Below are positions 29,969 through 37,452 of a DNA stretch of 64,000 nt, in pieces. Under the pieces are notes generated by a model that worked only from the letters and a program-made list of their open reading frames with translations, was not told the origin of the DNA and did not search any database. Position 1 is the stretch's first letter, and the number at the start of each line of letters is the position of its first letter. The DNA comes from CAVSMC01 sp963798655 (GTDB lineage Bacteria; Pseudomonadota; Gammaproteobacteria; Burkholderiales; Casimicrobiaceae), in the NCBI GenBank assembly GCA_963798655.1, contig CAWCUH010000004.1:930001-994000 (forward strand), written 5' to 3'. Position numbers and translations under genes: made by a program.

Positions 29969-32073
29969 GACGACACCGCGGCAAGGCGGCCGCGCGCACG
30001 CCAAGCGACCGCCGCGATCAGCAGCAGCGCGAGCCCGACGAGCGCCATCCGTGGCGCCGGCGTCGCCGTCTGCGGCAAGCCGCCGAACACCGCGTCGTAC
30101 GACATGCCGTTCGCAAGGTTCGTCGGTACCGCGCTCGTCGTGACCAGCGTGCCTGGCGGCACGCTCGGCGTGACGTCCACGGCGACGAGGCTCGTGTACC
30201 GGCTCACCAGGTGATGCGCGAGCGCGACGTCGACGATCGCCGGACGGATGTCGGTTTCGCTTGCGCCGCCTACCATCGCGTCGGACAGCGCGTCGATCTT
30301 CGCGCGCGCCCACAGCACGCCGATGCCGGGCTCGATGCCGTCAGCGACGAGCGGCACGCGCGCCTGCCACGGCGTGTCGCCGCGCCGTCCGCTGACGATG
30401 ACGTCGCCGCCGGGTGCATCGAGCGCGGCCGTCACGACGATCGGCTCGCCGGCGTACAGGTCGGGCACCTGCCGCGGAAACGCGTCGGTGTTGCCCGGCC
30501 AGCTCACGGCGACGTCGGTCAGCACGGGGCTTTCGAGCTTGCGAAAGAGCGCGCTCATCTTCGCGCCGACTTCCCGCACGTCGCCGATGTACGTGTACGT
30601 GCCGCGACCGAACTGCGCGGCCTTCGTCATGAAGTGCGAATTGGGTGCCGAGCCGATGCCGATCGTGAACAGCCGCCGGTCGCCGAGGCGCTCGCCGATG
30701 ATCGAGAAAAGATCTGCTTCGTTGCCGACGCCGCCATCGGTGAGAAACACGACCTGGCGCACGAAGCCGGGCGCCGCGTCGCGCGTCAGCGCCGCTTCGA
30801 GTGCCGGCTTCATCTCCGTGCCGCCGCCAGCGCGAAGCTTCGAGACGAACGTGCGCGCCTGCGCGATCGCCGCCGCGTCGGCCGGCATCGGCGCGCCGAA
30901 GAGCGTCCTCGTCACCGAGTTGAACTCGATCACGTTGAAGCGATCGCCGGCCTGCAGGCGATCGAGCGCCATCGACACGGCTGCTTTCGCCTGCGCAATC
31001 GACGCGCCCTCCATCGATCCCGACGTGTCCACGATGTAGACGACCTCGCGCGGGAGCCGCGGCGCGCCGTCGGAAGCGGCCGGCGGCATCAGCATCAGCA
31101 GCGCATACGTCCTGCCGTCGCGCACTTCGCTCAGCAGCGACGCCCCCGGCTCGCGCCCGAGCTGCGGCTTCCATACGAGCTCGAAATCGCGGTCGGCGGG
31201 CACGGCGCCATCGGCAAGCATCACGTGATAGCGATCGTCCGCGCCGGCGACGACGTCGATCGGGTGATACGGCGACAGCACTTCGGCGAGCGGAAATCCT
31301 GCGTTCAGCGTGACGGTGAGCGTGACGGGGTTGATCTTGCCTTGGGACGGATCGATCACCGGCGGCGTGATCCGCTCGGCATCCGGCACGCGGTCGGTGT
31401 TGGCGCCCGCGCCGGCGCCCGGCACGCCGACTACCGACGCGTCGCCCGGGATGTAGCGCGGCGCCACGACCATCGGAAAGCGCAGGCGGTAGCGGCCGTC
31501 GTCGTAGCGCAGCGTCTGCTGGTATTCGATCGAAACGCGGATTTCCTCGTTCGGGCCGATGTTCGCGACGCTGGTCGTGAACATGTTCGGGCGCTCCTGC
31601 TCGACGAGCGTCGCCTTGCGGCCTTCGTGCTTCGCCTGCTCGTAGGTCGACCTCGCCTGCGCGCGCTCCTTGATCTCGCCCTCGATCCGGCGGTTGCCGA
31701 CGCGCACGTCGAGATGATCGACCGCGGCGTTCTCGGGCAGCGGAAAAACATAGACGCCTTCCTGCCATTGCGTCGTCGGATTGCGGAACACCTGGGTGAC
31801 GCTCGCGCGCGCCGTGTTGCCGGAGATGTCGATCTCGACGGCGGTTGAAACGAGCGGCGCGACGAGCACGGACTCGCCGTTCGCCGGGCGCAGTCGCAGT
31901 TCGCCGCTGCCCGACGCTTCGGCCGCCTGCGCCTGTGTCGACACGATGAACGCGGCGAGCGCGAGGGCGAGGCTTACGATCAGCCCGGCAGCGAGCGCTT
32001 CGCAAAGGAAACGTCCCAGATCGCGCCAGACGGCGCGCAGGGTGAAGGACGGAGCGCTGCGCTCGATGCTCAT
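29965..32073 (-). CDS. sortase target protein with VIT and VWA domains (dedicated sortase system)
   Basis: About 702 residues. Signal/anchor helix near 25-50, then a VIT domain (EIDISGNTARASVTQVFRNP), then a von Willebrand A domain with an intact MIDAS start, VYIVDTSGSMEG. At the very C-terminus is a sorting signal: LPQTA, a hydrophobic helix (MALVGLALLLIAAVAW) and a basic tail (RARGR). This is the layout of the marine proteobacterial sortase target family, normally the only substrate of its sortase. The start at 32073 is preferred because GGAAGA lies seven bases upstream; an ATG five codons earlier lacks a ribosome-binding site. Confidence 0.93.
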   Translation of the reverse strand: MSIERSAPSFTLRAVWRDLGRFLCEALAAGLIVSLALALAAFIVSTQAQAAEASGSGELRLRPANGESVLVAPLVSTAVEIDISGNTARASVTQVFRNPTTQWQEGVYVFPLPENAAVDHLDVRVGNRRIEGEIKERAQARSTYEQAKHEGRKATLVEQERPNMFTTSVANIGPNEEIRVSIEYQQTLRYDDGRYRLRFPMVVAPRYIPGDASVVGVPGAGAGANTDRVPDAERITPPVIDPSQGKINPVTLTVTLNAGFPLAEVLSPYHPIDVVAGADDRYHVMLADGAVPADRDFELVWKPQLGREPGASLLSEVRDGRTYALLMLMPPAASDGAPRLPREVVYIVDTSGSMEGASIAQAKAAVSMALDRLQAGDRFNVIEFNSVTRTLFGAPMPADAAAIAQARTFVSKLRAGGGTEMKPALEAALTRDAAPGFVRQVVFLTDGGVGNEADLFSIIGERLGDRRLFTIGIGSAPNSHFMTKAAQFGRGTYTYIGDVREVGAKMSALFRKLESPVLTDVAVSWPGNTDAFPRQVPDLYAGEPIVVTAALDAPGGDVIVSGRRGDTPWQARVPLVADGIEPGIGVLWARAKIDALSDAMVGGASETDIRPAIVDVALAHHLVSRYTSLVAVDVTPSVPPGTLVTTSAVPTNLANGMSYDAVFGGLPQTATPAPRMALVGLALLLIAAVAWRARGRLAAVSS

Positions 32074-32223
32074 TGATTCTTCTTCCATGCGGGTTTCGCG
32101 GGATGGTTGCCGGCGGTTGCAGGACGCGCCACCGCCTCAGCACACATTGGAGGCGCGGACGCGGGCGACGAACGGCTGCAATGGCGGCACCGACGCGATC
32201 AATCGTGGCGAAAAGATGGCGCA

Positions 32224-32310
32224 CGTCCGTCGTCCCCGCGGACGCGGGGACGAGAGTGGCGTTCGTTGCATGGCTGGATTCCCGCTTTCGCGGGGGCGAC
32301 GCGCGAGCCA
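32224..32310. repeat. REPIN-like double hairpin, family C
   Basis: Two GC-rich hairpins face each other: GTCCCCGC/GCGGGGAC (32231-32250) and CCCGC/GCGGG (32280-32293). They are separated by about 30 bases containing GGCTGGATTC and bounded by GTCG and CGAC. The layout matches a dispersed proteobacterial repeat (ATTCCCGC..GCGGGAAT) recalled from other genomes. It lies in the divergent gap between the sortase target and the response regulator, so it may affect either leader. Confidence 0.6.
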
Positions 32311-32357
32311 TTGCGCTATAGTCGGCGCGTCGCTTCGCACATCGAGCCCGAGCATCC

Positions 32358-33050
32358 ATGAGCCGCCGAATCGCGATCGTCGAAGACGAGCCGGCGCTGC
32401 GCGCCAACTACTGCGACGTTCTTCGCCGCCACGGCTACGAGGTCGCCGCGTACGGTACTCGGGCCGAGGCGCTGGCGGCGTTCCGCACGCGGCTGCCCGA
32501 TCTCGCGCTGATCGACATCGGCCTTGGCGACGATGTCGACGGCGGCTTCACGCTGTGCCGCGAGCTGCGCGCGCTGTCCGCAACGGTGCCGATCGTGTTC
32601 CTCACGGCGCGCGACTCCGATTTCGACGTCGTCGCCGGATTGCGACTCGGCGCCGACGACTACGTGACCAAGGACGTGAGCCTGCCGCACCTCACGGCGC
32701 GCATCGCGGCGCTGTTCCGCCGCAGCGACCTGCTCGCCGCGCCGGCCGTCGCCGACGACGTGCTCGAGCGCGGCGCGCTCACGCTCGACGGCAAGCGGCT
32801 CGCCGCGCAGTGGAACGGCCGGCGCGTCGAACTCACGCTGACCGAATTCTGGATGGTGCACGCGCTCGCGCGCTACCCCGGGCATGTCAAGGATCGCGAC
32901 AGCCTGATGCGCGATGCGAAGATCGTCGTCGACGACAGCACGATCACGTCGCACGTGAAGCGGATACGGCGCAAGTTCGAGGCGATCGATCCGTCGTTCG
33001 ACCGCATCGACACCGTGTACGGCATGGGCTACCGCTGGAGAGACGCGTGA
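32358..33050 (+). CDS. response regulator of the dedicated sortase system (OmpR-like)
   Basis: 230 residues. The receiver domain has acidic pocket IVEDE and phospho-acceptor D53 (LALIDIGLGDD), with the unusual insertion DDVDGGFTLCREL. The C-terminal winged helix is LTLTEFWMVHALARYPGHVKDRDSLM and ITSHVKRIRRKFEAIDP. These features match the regulator subfamily found with class GN sortases. It is divergent from the sortase-target operon, its probable target, and is followed by its histidine kinase. Confidence 0.92.
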   Translation: MSRRIAIVEDEPALRANYCDVLRRHGYEVAAYGTRAEALAAFRTRLPDLALIDIGLGDDVDGGFTLCRELRALSATVPIVFLTARDSDFDVVAGLRLGADDYVTKDVSLPHLTARIAALFRRSDLLAAPAVADDVLERGALTLDGKRLAAQWNGRRVELTLTEFWMVHALARYPGHVKDRDSLMRDAKIVVDDSTITSHVKRIRRKFEAIDPSFDRIDTVYGMGYRWRDA

Positions 33051-33130
33051 GCGCGGCGGGCGCAGCCAAGGCGCGAAGCGGGCGTCGCCGCGCGATCGCG
33101 TGGAGGCCGACCCATCGCGGCAGGAATGCG

Positions 33131-33164
33131 GTCGGCGTTGCGGAGGCCGACGGTTAGGTCGGCC
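33131..33164 (+). promoter_or_regulatory. two mutually exclusive hairpins before the histidine kinase start
   Basis: GTCGGC (33131-33136) can pair with GCCGAC (33146-33151). The overlapping GGCCGAC (33145-33151) can instead pair with GTCGGCC (33158-33164) around a GGTTAG loop. The second hairpin ends three bases before the kinase ATG at 33168, where the ribosome-binding site should be. This could limit kinase translation; no experimental support. Confidence 0.35.
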
Positions 33165-33167
33165 GAC

Positions 33168-34829
33168 ATGAGGCTTCCCCGCATCGCGCTCGGCATCCGC
33201 GCGCAGCTGCTGCTGGTTCTCACCGTGTTCCTCGCGCTGCCGTGGCTCGGCTACGAATACGTGCGCGCGCTCGAACGCGTGCTGCGCGACGCGCAGCAGC
33301 AGACGGTCGCCGGCACCGCGCAGGCGGTCGCGACCGCGTTGCACGAGCGGCCGCGGTTGTTCGACGTGCAGCTCGTCTCGCCGCTGACGCTGCGCGAAGG
33401 ACGCGCGCGAGAGCGCGAGCCGGCCGCCGGCGTCGATGCGCCGCCGCCCACGCCGCATCCGGGTGCGGTGGCGGAGGTCGAGCAGATCCTGAACGGGCTG
33501 TCGCGCACCGATGCGCGCATCTGGGTCATCGATCGCAACCTGAACGTGCTCGCGCGTGCCGGCACGCTGAAGCACGCCGAATCGCCGGACGAGCCGACCG
33601 GGCGCGTCGACGCGGCTCTGCGTGTTGTCGAGCGCACGCTGCTGCACCCCCTGTACGCGCTCGTCCTCGCGCAGCCGCGCGAGGACTTCAGCGACGAAGG
33701 CGCCGCGCACACGCTCGGCGACGCGCGCGAGGTCGACGGCGCGCTGTCCGGCATCCTCACCGTCGACCGGCGGCCGACCGCGGATGGTCGCGCGACGATC
33801 GTCACTGCCGCGCACCCGATATGGATCGGCGACGAAGTGCGCGGAGCGGTGATCGTCGAGGAGACGACGAACCGCGTGCTCGCGGAGCGTAACCGCGCGT
33901 TCGAGCGGTTGTTCACGATCGTCATCGCCGTGCTGCTGGTCGGCACGCTCGCGCTGACGCTGTTCGCGTCCCGGCTTTCCGCGCGGATCCGCGCGCTGCG
34001 TGACGACGCGGAGCGCGCGATCGACGCGCAGGGCCGGGTGGCGGGCGACGCACAGCGGCCGCTCGCAGGCAGCAAGGCCGGCGACGAGATCGGCGATCTC
34101 GCGCGAAGCTTCTCGTCGGCGATCGCGCGTCTGTCGCAGTACGCGAGCTACCAGCGCAACATGGCGAGCCGGCTGTCGCACGAGCTTCGCACACCGGTGG
34201 CCGTGGTGCGCAGCTCGCTCGACAACCTCGCGCAGCAGCCTGTTGCCGCCGATGCGCGCGTGGCGCTCGAGCGCGCCCAGGGCGGGCTCAACCGGCTGTC
34301 GGAGATTCTCACGCGGATGACCGAGGCGACGCGGCTCGAGCAGAGCCTCACGACGCATGAGCGCGAGCGCTTCGACGTTGCCGCGCTGGTCGCCTCGTGC
34401 GTCGACGGCTATCGCGTCGCGTATCCGGGCCGTGCGATCGCGCTCGAAACCCCCGGCGGCTCGCTGCCGGTCGACGGCGCGCCGGAGCTCGCCGCGCAGA
34501 TGCTCGACAAGCTGGTCGCGAACGCCGTCGAGTTCGCGGCGACGGGCACGCCGGTCGTCGTTCGCGTGGAGGCGAGCGACGGCGAGGCGCGGCTTTCGGT
34601 CGACAACGACGGTCCGCTGCTACCCGACGGCATGCAATCGCGGCTGTTCGACTCGATGGTGTCGGTGCGCCGCGACGGCGCCGGCGCCGGCCCGCATCTC
34701 GGCCTCGGGCTGTACATCGCGCGGCTCATTGCGGAGTTCCACGGCGGACGGGCGCAGGCGCGCAACCGCGACGACGGCCATGGCGTCGTCTTCACGGTTA
34801 CGATGCCGCTCGCTCCACAGGCCGCCTGA
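33168..34829 (+). CDS. sensor histidine kinase of the dedicated sortase system
   Basis: 553 residues. Transmembrane helices near 12-30 and 248-268 enclose a periplasmic sensor of about 215 residues. A HAMP-like linker is followed by the H-box SHELRTPVAVVRSSLDNL with H338. N-box LVANAVEFA, then DNDGP and the G-box LGLGLYIARLIAEFHGG complete the ATPase domain. It phosphorylates the regulator encoded just upstream. Length is shorter than some family members, which reach about 700 residues. The start at 33168 has no strong ribosome-binding site and lies beside a hairpin. Confidence 0.9.
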   Translation: MRLPRIALGIRAQLLLVLTVFLALPWLGYEYVRALERVLRDAQQQTVAGTAQAVATALHERPRLFDVQLVSPLTLREGRAREREPAAGVDAPPPTPHPGAVAEVEQILNGLSRTDARIWVIDRNLNVLARAGTLKHAESPDEPTGRVDAALRVVERTLLHPLYALVLAQPREDFSDEGAAHTLGDAREVDGALSGILTVDRRPTADGRATIVTAAHPIWIGDEVRGAVIVEETTNRVLAERNRAFERLFTIVIAVLLVGTLALTLFASRLSARIRALRDDAERAIDAQGRVAGDAQRPLAGSKAGDEIGDLARSFSSAIARLSQYASYQRNMASRLSHELRTPVAVVRSSLDNLAQQPVAADARVALERAQGGLNRLSEILTRMTEATRLEQSLTTHERERFDVAALVASCVDGYRVAYPGRAIALETPGGSLPVDGAPELAAQMLDKLVANAVEFAATGTPVVVRVEASDGEARLSVDNDGPLLPDGMQSRLFDSMVSVRRDGAGAGPHLGLGLYIARLIAEFHGGRAQARNRDDGHGVVFTVTMPLAPQAA

Positions 34830-34875
34830 ACCTCGGCCAACGGAGCAAATCGAAACGACGGAAGGAGTGAATGTC

Positions 34876-35748
34876 ATGGCAAACGCGGTGGCGGTGGGTC
34901 GCCGCAATTTCGACGACGTGGTTATCGCCGGCTCCGCGAAGAAGCCGGTGCTGGTCGATTTCTGGGCGGCGTGGTGCGCGCCGTGCCGCGCGCTCGCGCC
35001 GGTGCTCGACAAGCTCGCCGCCGAGTTCGCCGGTCGACTGACGCTCGCGAAGCTCGACACCGACGCGGAGCCCGACCTCGCGGCGCGCTACGGCATCCGC
35101 GGCATCCCGAACTGCAAGCTCTTCATCGACGGCAAGGTCGCCGACGAGTTCACCGGCACGCTGCCCGAGGCGGCGGTGCGCCAGTTCCTGCAGAAGAACC
35201 TGCCGTCGCCGGTCGCGGCGCTCGTTGCCGAGGCGCGGAAGCGACTGGAGACGCGCGACGCCGTCGGCGCGCTGGAAAAGCTCGACGAGGCGTTCGCGAT
35301 CGACCCCGCCGACGAAGCGGCGTTGCTCGCTCGCGCCGACGCGATGCTCGCGCTCGGCCGCACCGACGACGCGCGAATGCTGATCGACGAGCTCGAGTCG
35401 CCGCAGCGCGCACGCTCGCGGCCGGTGACCGATGCATCACGGCTCGCATCGCTCAGGGCCCGGCTCGATATCGCGGCCGATGCGTCGGGCGATCTCGACG
35501 CGCTTTCGCACGCGGCGTCACGCGAGCCGGCGGATACCGCAACGAAATTGCGCTACGCCGACGCGCTTGCCGCACGCGGTCAATACGAGCGCGCGCTCGA
35601 CGAGCTGCTCGCGATCGTGCGCCGCGAGCGCGGGTCCGGCGACGACGCTGCGCGCAGGCGCATGCTGCGCATCTTCGACGCGCTGGGCGCCGACAACGAC
35701 GTCGTTCGCCGCTATCGTCGCGAGCTCGCGTCGGCGCTCAATCGTTGA
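34876..35748 (+). CDS. thioredoxin-domain co-chaperone with TPR tail (YbbN/CnoX-like)
   Basis: 290 residues. An N-terminal thioredoxin fold has active site WCAPC (C34, C37) and the cis-proline loop RGIPNCKLF. A helical TPR-like half (about 110-290: RLETRDAVGALEKLDEAF, ADALAARGQYERALDEL) follows. This is the YbbN/CnoX architecture. E. coli CnoX lacks a redox-active CXXC and protects proteins after chlorine stress; the CXXC here suggests retained thiol reductase activity. GAAGGAG lies eight bases before the ATG. It follows the histidine kinase by 46 bases. Confidence 0.9.
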   Translation: MANAVAVGRRNFDDVVIAGSAKKPVLVDFWAAWCAPCRALAPVLDKLAAEFAGRLTLAKLDTDAEPDLAARYGIRGIPNCKLFIDGKVADEFTGTLPEAAVRQFLQKNLPSPVAALVAEARKRLETRDAVGALEKLDEAFAIDPADEAALLARADAMLALGRTDDARMLIDELESPQRARSRPVTDASRLASLRARLDIAADASGDLDALSHAASREPADTATKLRYADALAARGQYERALDELLAIVRRERGSGDDAARRRMLRIFDALGADNDVVRRYRRELASALNR

Positions 35749-35867
35749 TGGAGCCCTTCATGGAGCCACGATTCGACGGTGAGCCATAGCACGATGTCCG
35801 TGTCGACGATGCCCTGATCCTTCGCGATGTAGCGTTCGTCGCGCCGGTCGTTCGATTCGTCTCGCAT
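35712..35867 (-). pseudogene. possible C-terminal remnant of a copper amine oxidase
   Basis: A 51-codon frame holding RYIAKDQGIVDTDIVLWLTV. This resembles the region just before the C-terminal copper-ligand histidine of primary-amine oxidases (pattern YIAxDxxIxxxDIVxWxT), but the rest of the roughly 640-residue enzyme and the following H..R..DWP motif are missing. It overlaps the 3' end of the thioredoxin gene on the opposite strand. I infer a deletion remnant; the match is from memory and short. Confidence 0.4.
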
Positions 35868-35942
35868 GCCATGGGCGTCAGGGGAGCGCGGCGCGGCATC
35901 GGCGATAATGCGGGCCTTCGTCACGTCCAGCGCCGCCGACCG

Positions 35943-36164
35943 ATGTCCTTCGCACCGATCACTGCGTCACCTGCGCTCGCCTGCGCGGCGCTGCTCACCG
36001 TGTCGAACCTCTTCATGACGTTCGCCTGGTACGGCAATCTGAAGAACTTGGCCGACCGCCCGTGGTGGATCGCCGCGCGGTACATGGGGCAGCCGATCAA
36101 GCTCGACTATCTGTGGGCCGGCGCGTGCCTGATGGGCGCCGTGTTCTTCATCTTCCGCACGTGA
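35943..36164 (+). CDS. DUF486 (DMT-type) membrane protein with an internal deletion
   Basis: 73 residues. The N-terminal part (LTVSNLFMTFAWYGNLKNLADRPWWIAA) and the C-terminal part (IKLDYLWAGACLMGAVFFIFR) match the two ends of DUF486 proteins of about 110-115 residues. The middle 40-45 residues, including the conserved FEY..QVPANR segment and two helices, are absent without breaking the frame. It probably cannot fold normally. The GTG start of the MFS gene overlaps its stop by four bases. Confidence 0.75.
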   Translation: MSFAPITASPALACAALLTVSNLFMTFAWYGNLKNLADRPWWIAARYMGQPIKLDYLWAGACLMGAVFFIFRT

Positions 36165-37444
36165 GCCGCGCCGTCCCTTCCGCGGCCGCTTCGGTGGCGA
36201 ACGACGCACCTGCCGCGCCACGCGCGCTGCCGTTCCGCCAGCTCTATTTCGCGTTCGCTGCCGCGTACCTGCTGTCGTATGTCTATCGCACGGTGACCGC
36301 GGTCATCTCGCCGGAGCTCGTGCGCGAGCTCGACCTCGCGCCTTCGGCGCTCGGGCTCGTGACGAGCGCGTACTTCATCGCGTTCGGCGCCGTGCAGGTG
36401 CCCGCCGGGATGATGCTCGACCGCTTCGGGCCGCGCCGCGTCGAGCCGGTGCTGTTGCTCGTCGCCGGCAGCGGCGCGCTCGCATTCGCGTACGCCGATG
36501 GCGTCGGCGAGCTGCTCGTCGCGCGGGCGTTGATCGGGCTCGGCGTCGCGACGTGCCTGATGGCGCCGCTGAAGGCGATCTCGACGTGGTACTCGAGCGA
36601 GCGGCACGCATCGCTGTCGGGATGGATGATGGTCGCCGCGGGCGCGGGTGCGCTGCTCGCGACCGCGCCGACCGAATTCGCGCTTCGCTACGTCTCGTGG
36701 CGGACGCTGTTCGTCGGGCTCGCTGCCGCCACTTACGCGGTCGCCGTGTGGATCTGGCTGCGCGTGCCCGACATCGCGCGCCCGACCACGTCGGCCGGTA
36801 TCGCGGCTCAATTCGCCGGCGTCCGCAGCGTGTTCGCGCACGCGCGTTTCTGGTGGATCGCGCCGCTCGCCGGCGTCGGCATGGGGTCCTTCATGGCGAT
36901 CCAGGGACTGTGGTCGGTGCCGTACCTGATGGACGTCGACGGGCTCGATCGCGCGTCGGCAGCCCGGCACCTGCTGGTCATGGGCATCGTGATGATCGGC
37001 GGCTACGCATGCGTCGGCGCTTTCGCCACGCGACTGTCGCGGCGCGGCATCCAGCCGCGCCACCTGTACGTTGCCGGCTTCTTGCTCAACGCGGCGATGC
37101 TCGGCGTGATCGTCCTCGGCGTTCCGGGCGGCTACCTGTGGTGGACGCTCTATGGCCTCGGCGCCGTCGTCAACGTGCTCGGCTTCGCCGTGCTGAACCA
37201 GGGATTCCCGAACGAGCTCGCCGGGCGTGCGAACACGGCGATGAACCTGTTGATGTTCGGCGGCAGCTTTGCGGCGCAATGGGGCATCGGCGTGATCGTC
37301 GACGCGGCGCGCTCGGCGCTCGGCTTCGGCACCGCGGCGGCGCTGCGGCTCGCATTCGCGACGATGCTCGCGCTGTACGCGGCGACGCTCGTGTGGTTCG
37401 CCGCCGGCTGGCGCGTGCACGCGACGCAGCGCCGCATCGACTGA
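36161..37444 (+). CDS. MFS transporter
   Basis: 427 residues with about 12 transmembrane helices. The loop 2-3 MFS signature is GMMLDRFGPRR (after FGAVQVPA), and the fourth-helix motif is ARALIGLGVATCLMAPLKAI. The overall pattern (YLLSYVYRTVTAVISPEL) resembles the nitrate/nitrite and phthalate-type anion groups, but the substrate cannot be named. The start GTG overlaps the DUF486 stop (GTGA). The next gene, mpl, begins eight bases downstream. Confidence 0.88.
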   Translation: MSRAVPSAAASVANDAPAAPRALPFRQLYFAFAAAYLLSYVYRTVTAVISPELVRELDLAPSALGLVTSAYFIAFGAVQVPAGMMLDRFGPRRVEPVLLLVAGSGALAFAYADGVGELLVARALIGLGVATCLMAPLKAISTWYSSERHASLSGWMMVAAGAGALLATAPTEFALRYVSWRTLFVGLAAATYAVAVWIWLRVPDIARPTTSAGIAAQFAGVRSVFAHARFWWIAPLAGVGMGSFMAIQGLWSVPYLMDVDGLDRASAARHLLVMGIVMIGGYACVGAFATRLSRRGIQPRHLYVAGFLLNAAMLGVIVLGVPGGYLWWTLYGLGAVVNVLGFAVLNQGFPNELAGRANTAMNLLMFGGSFAAQWGIGVIVDAARSALGFGTAAALRLAFATMLALYAATLVWFAAGWRVHATQRRID

Positions 37445-37452
37445 TCGTCGAC

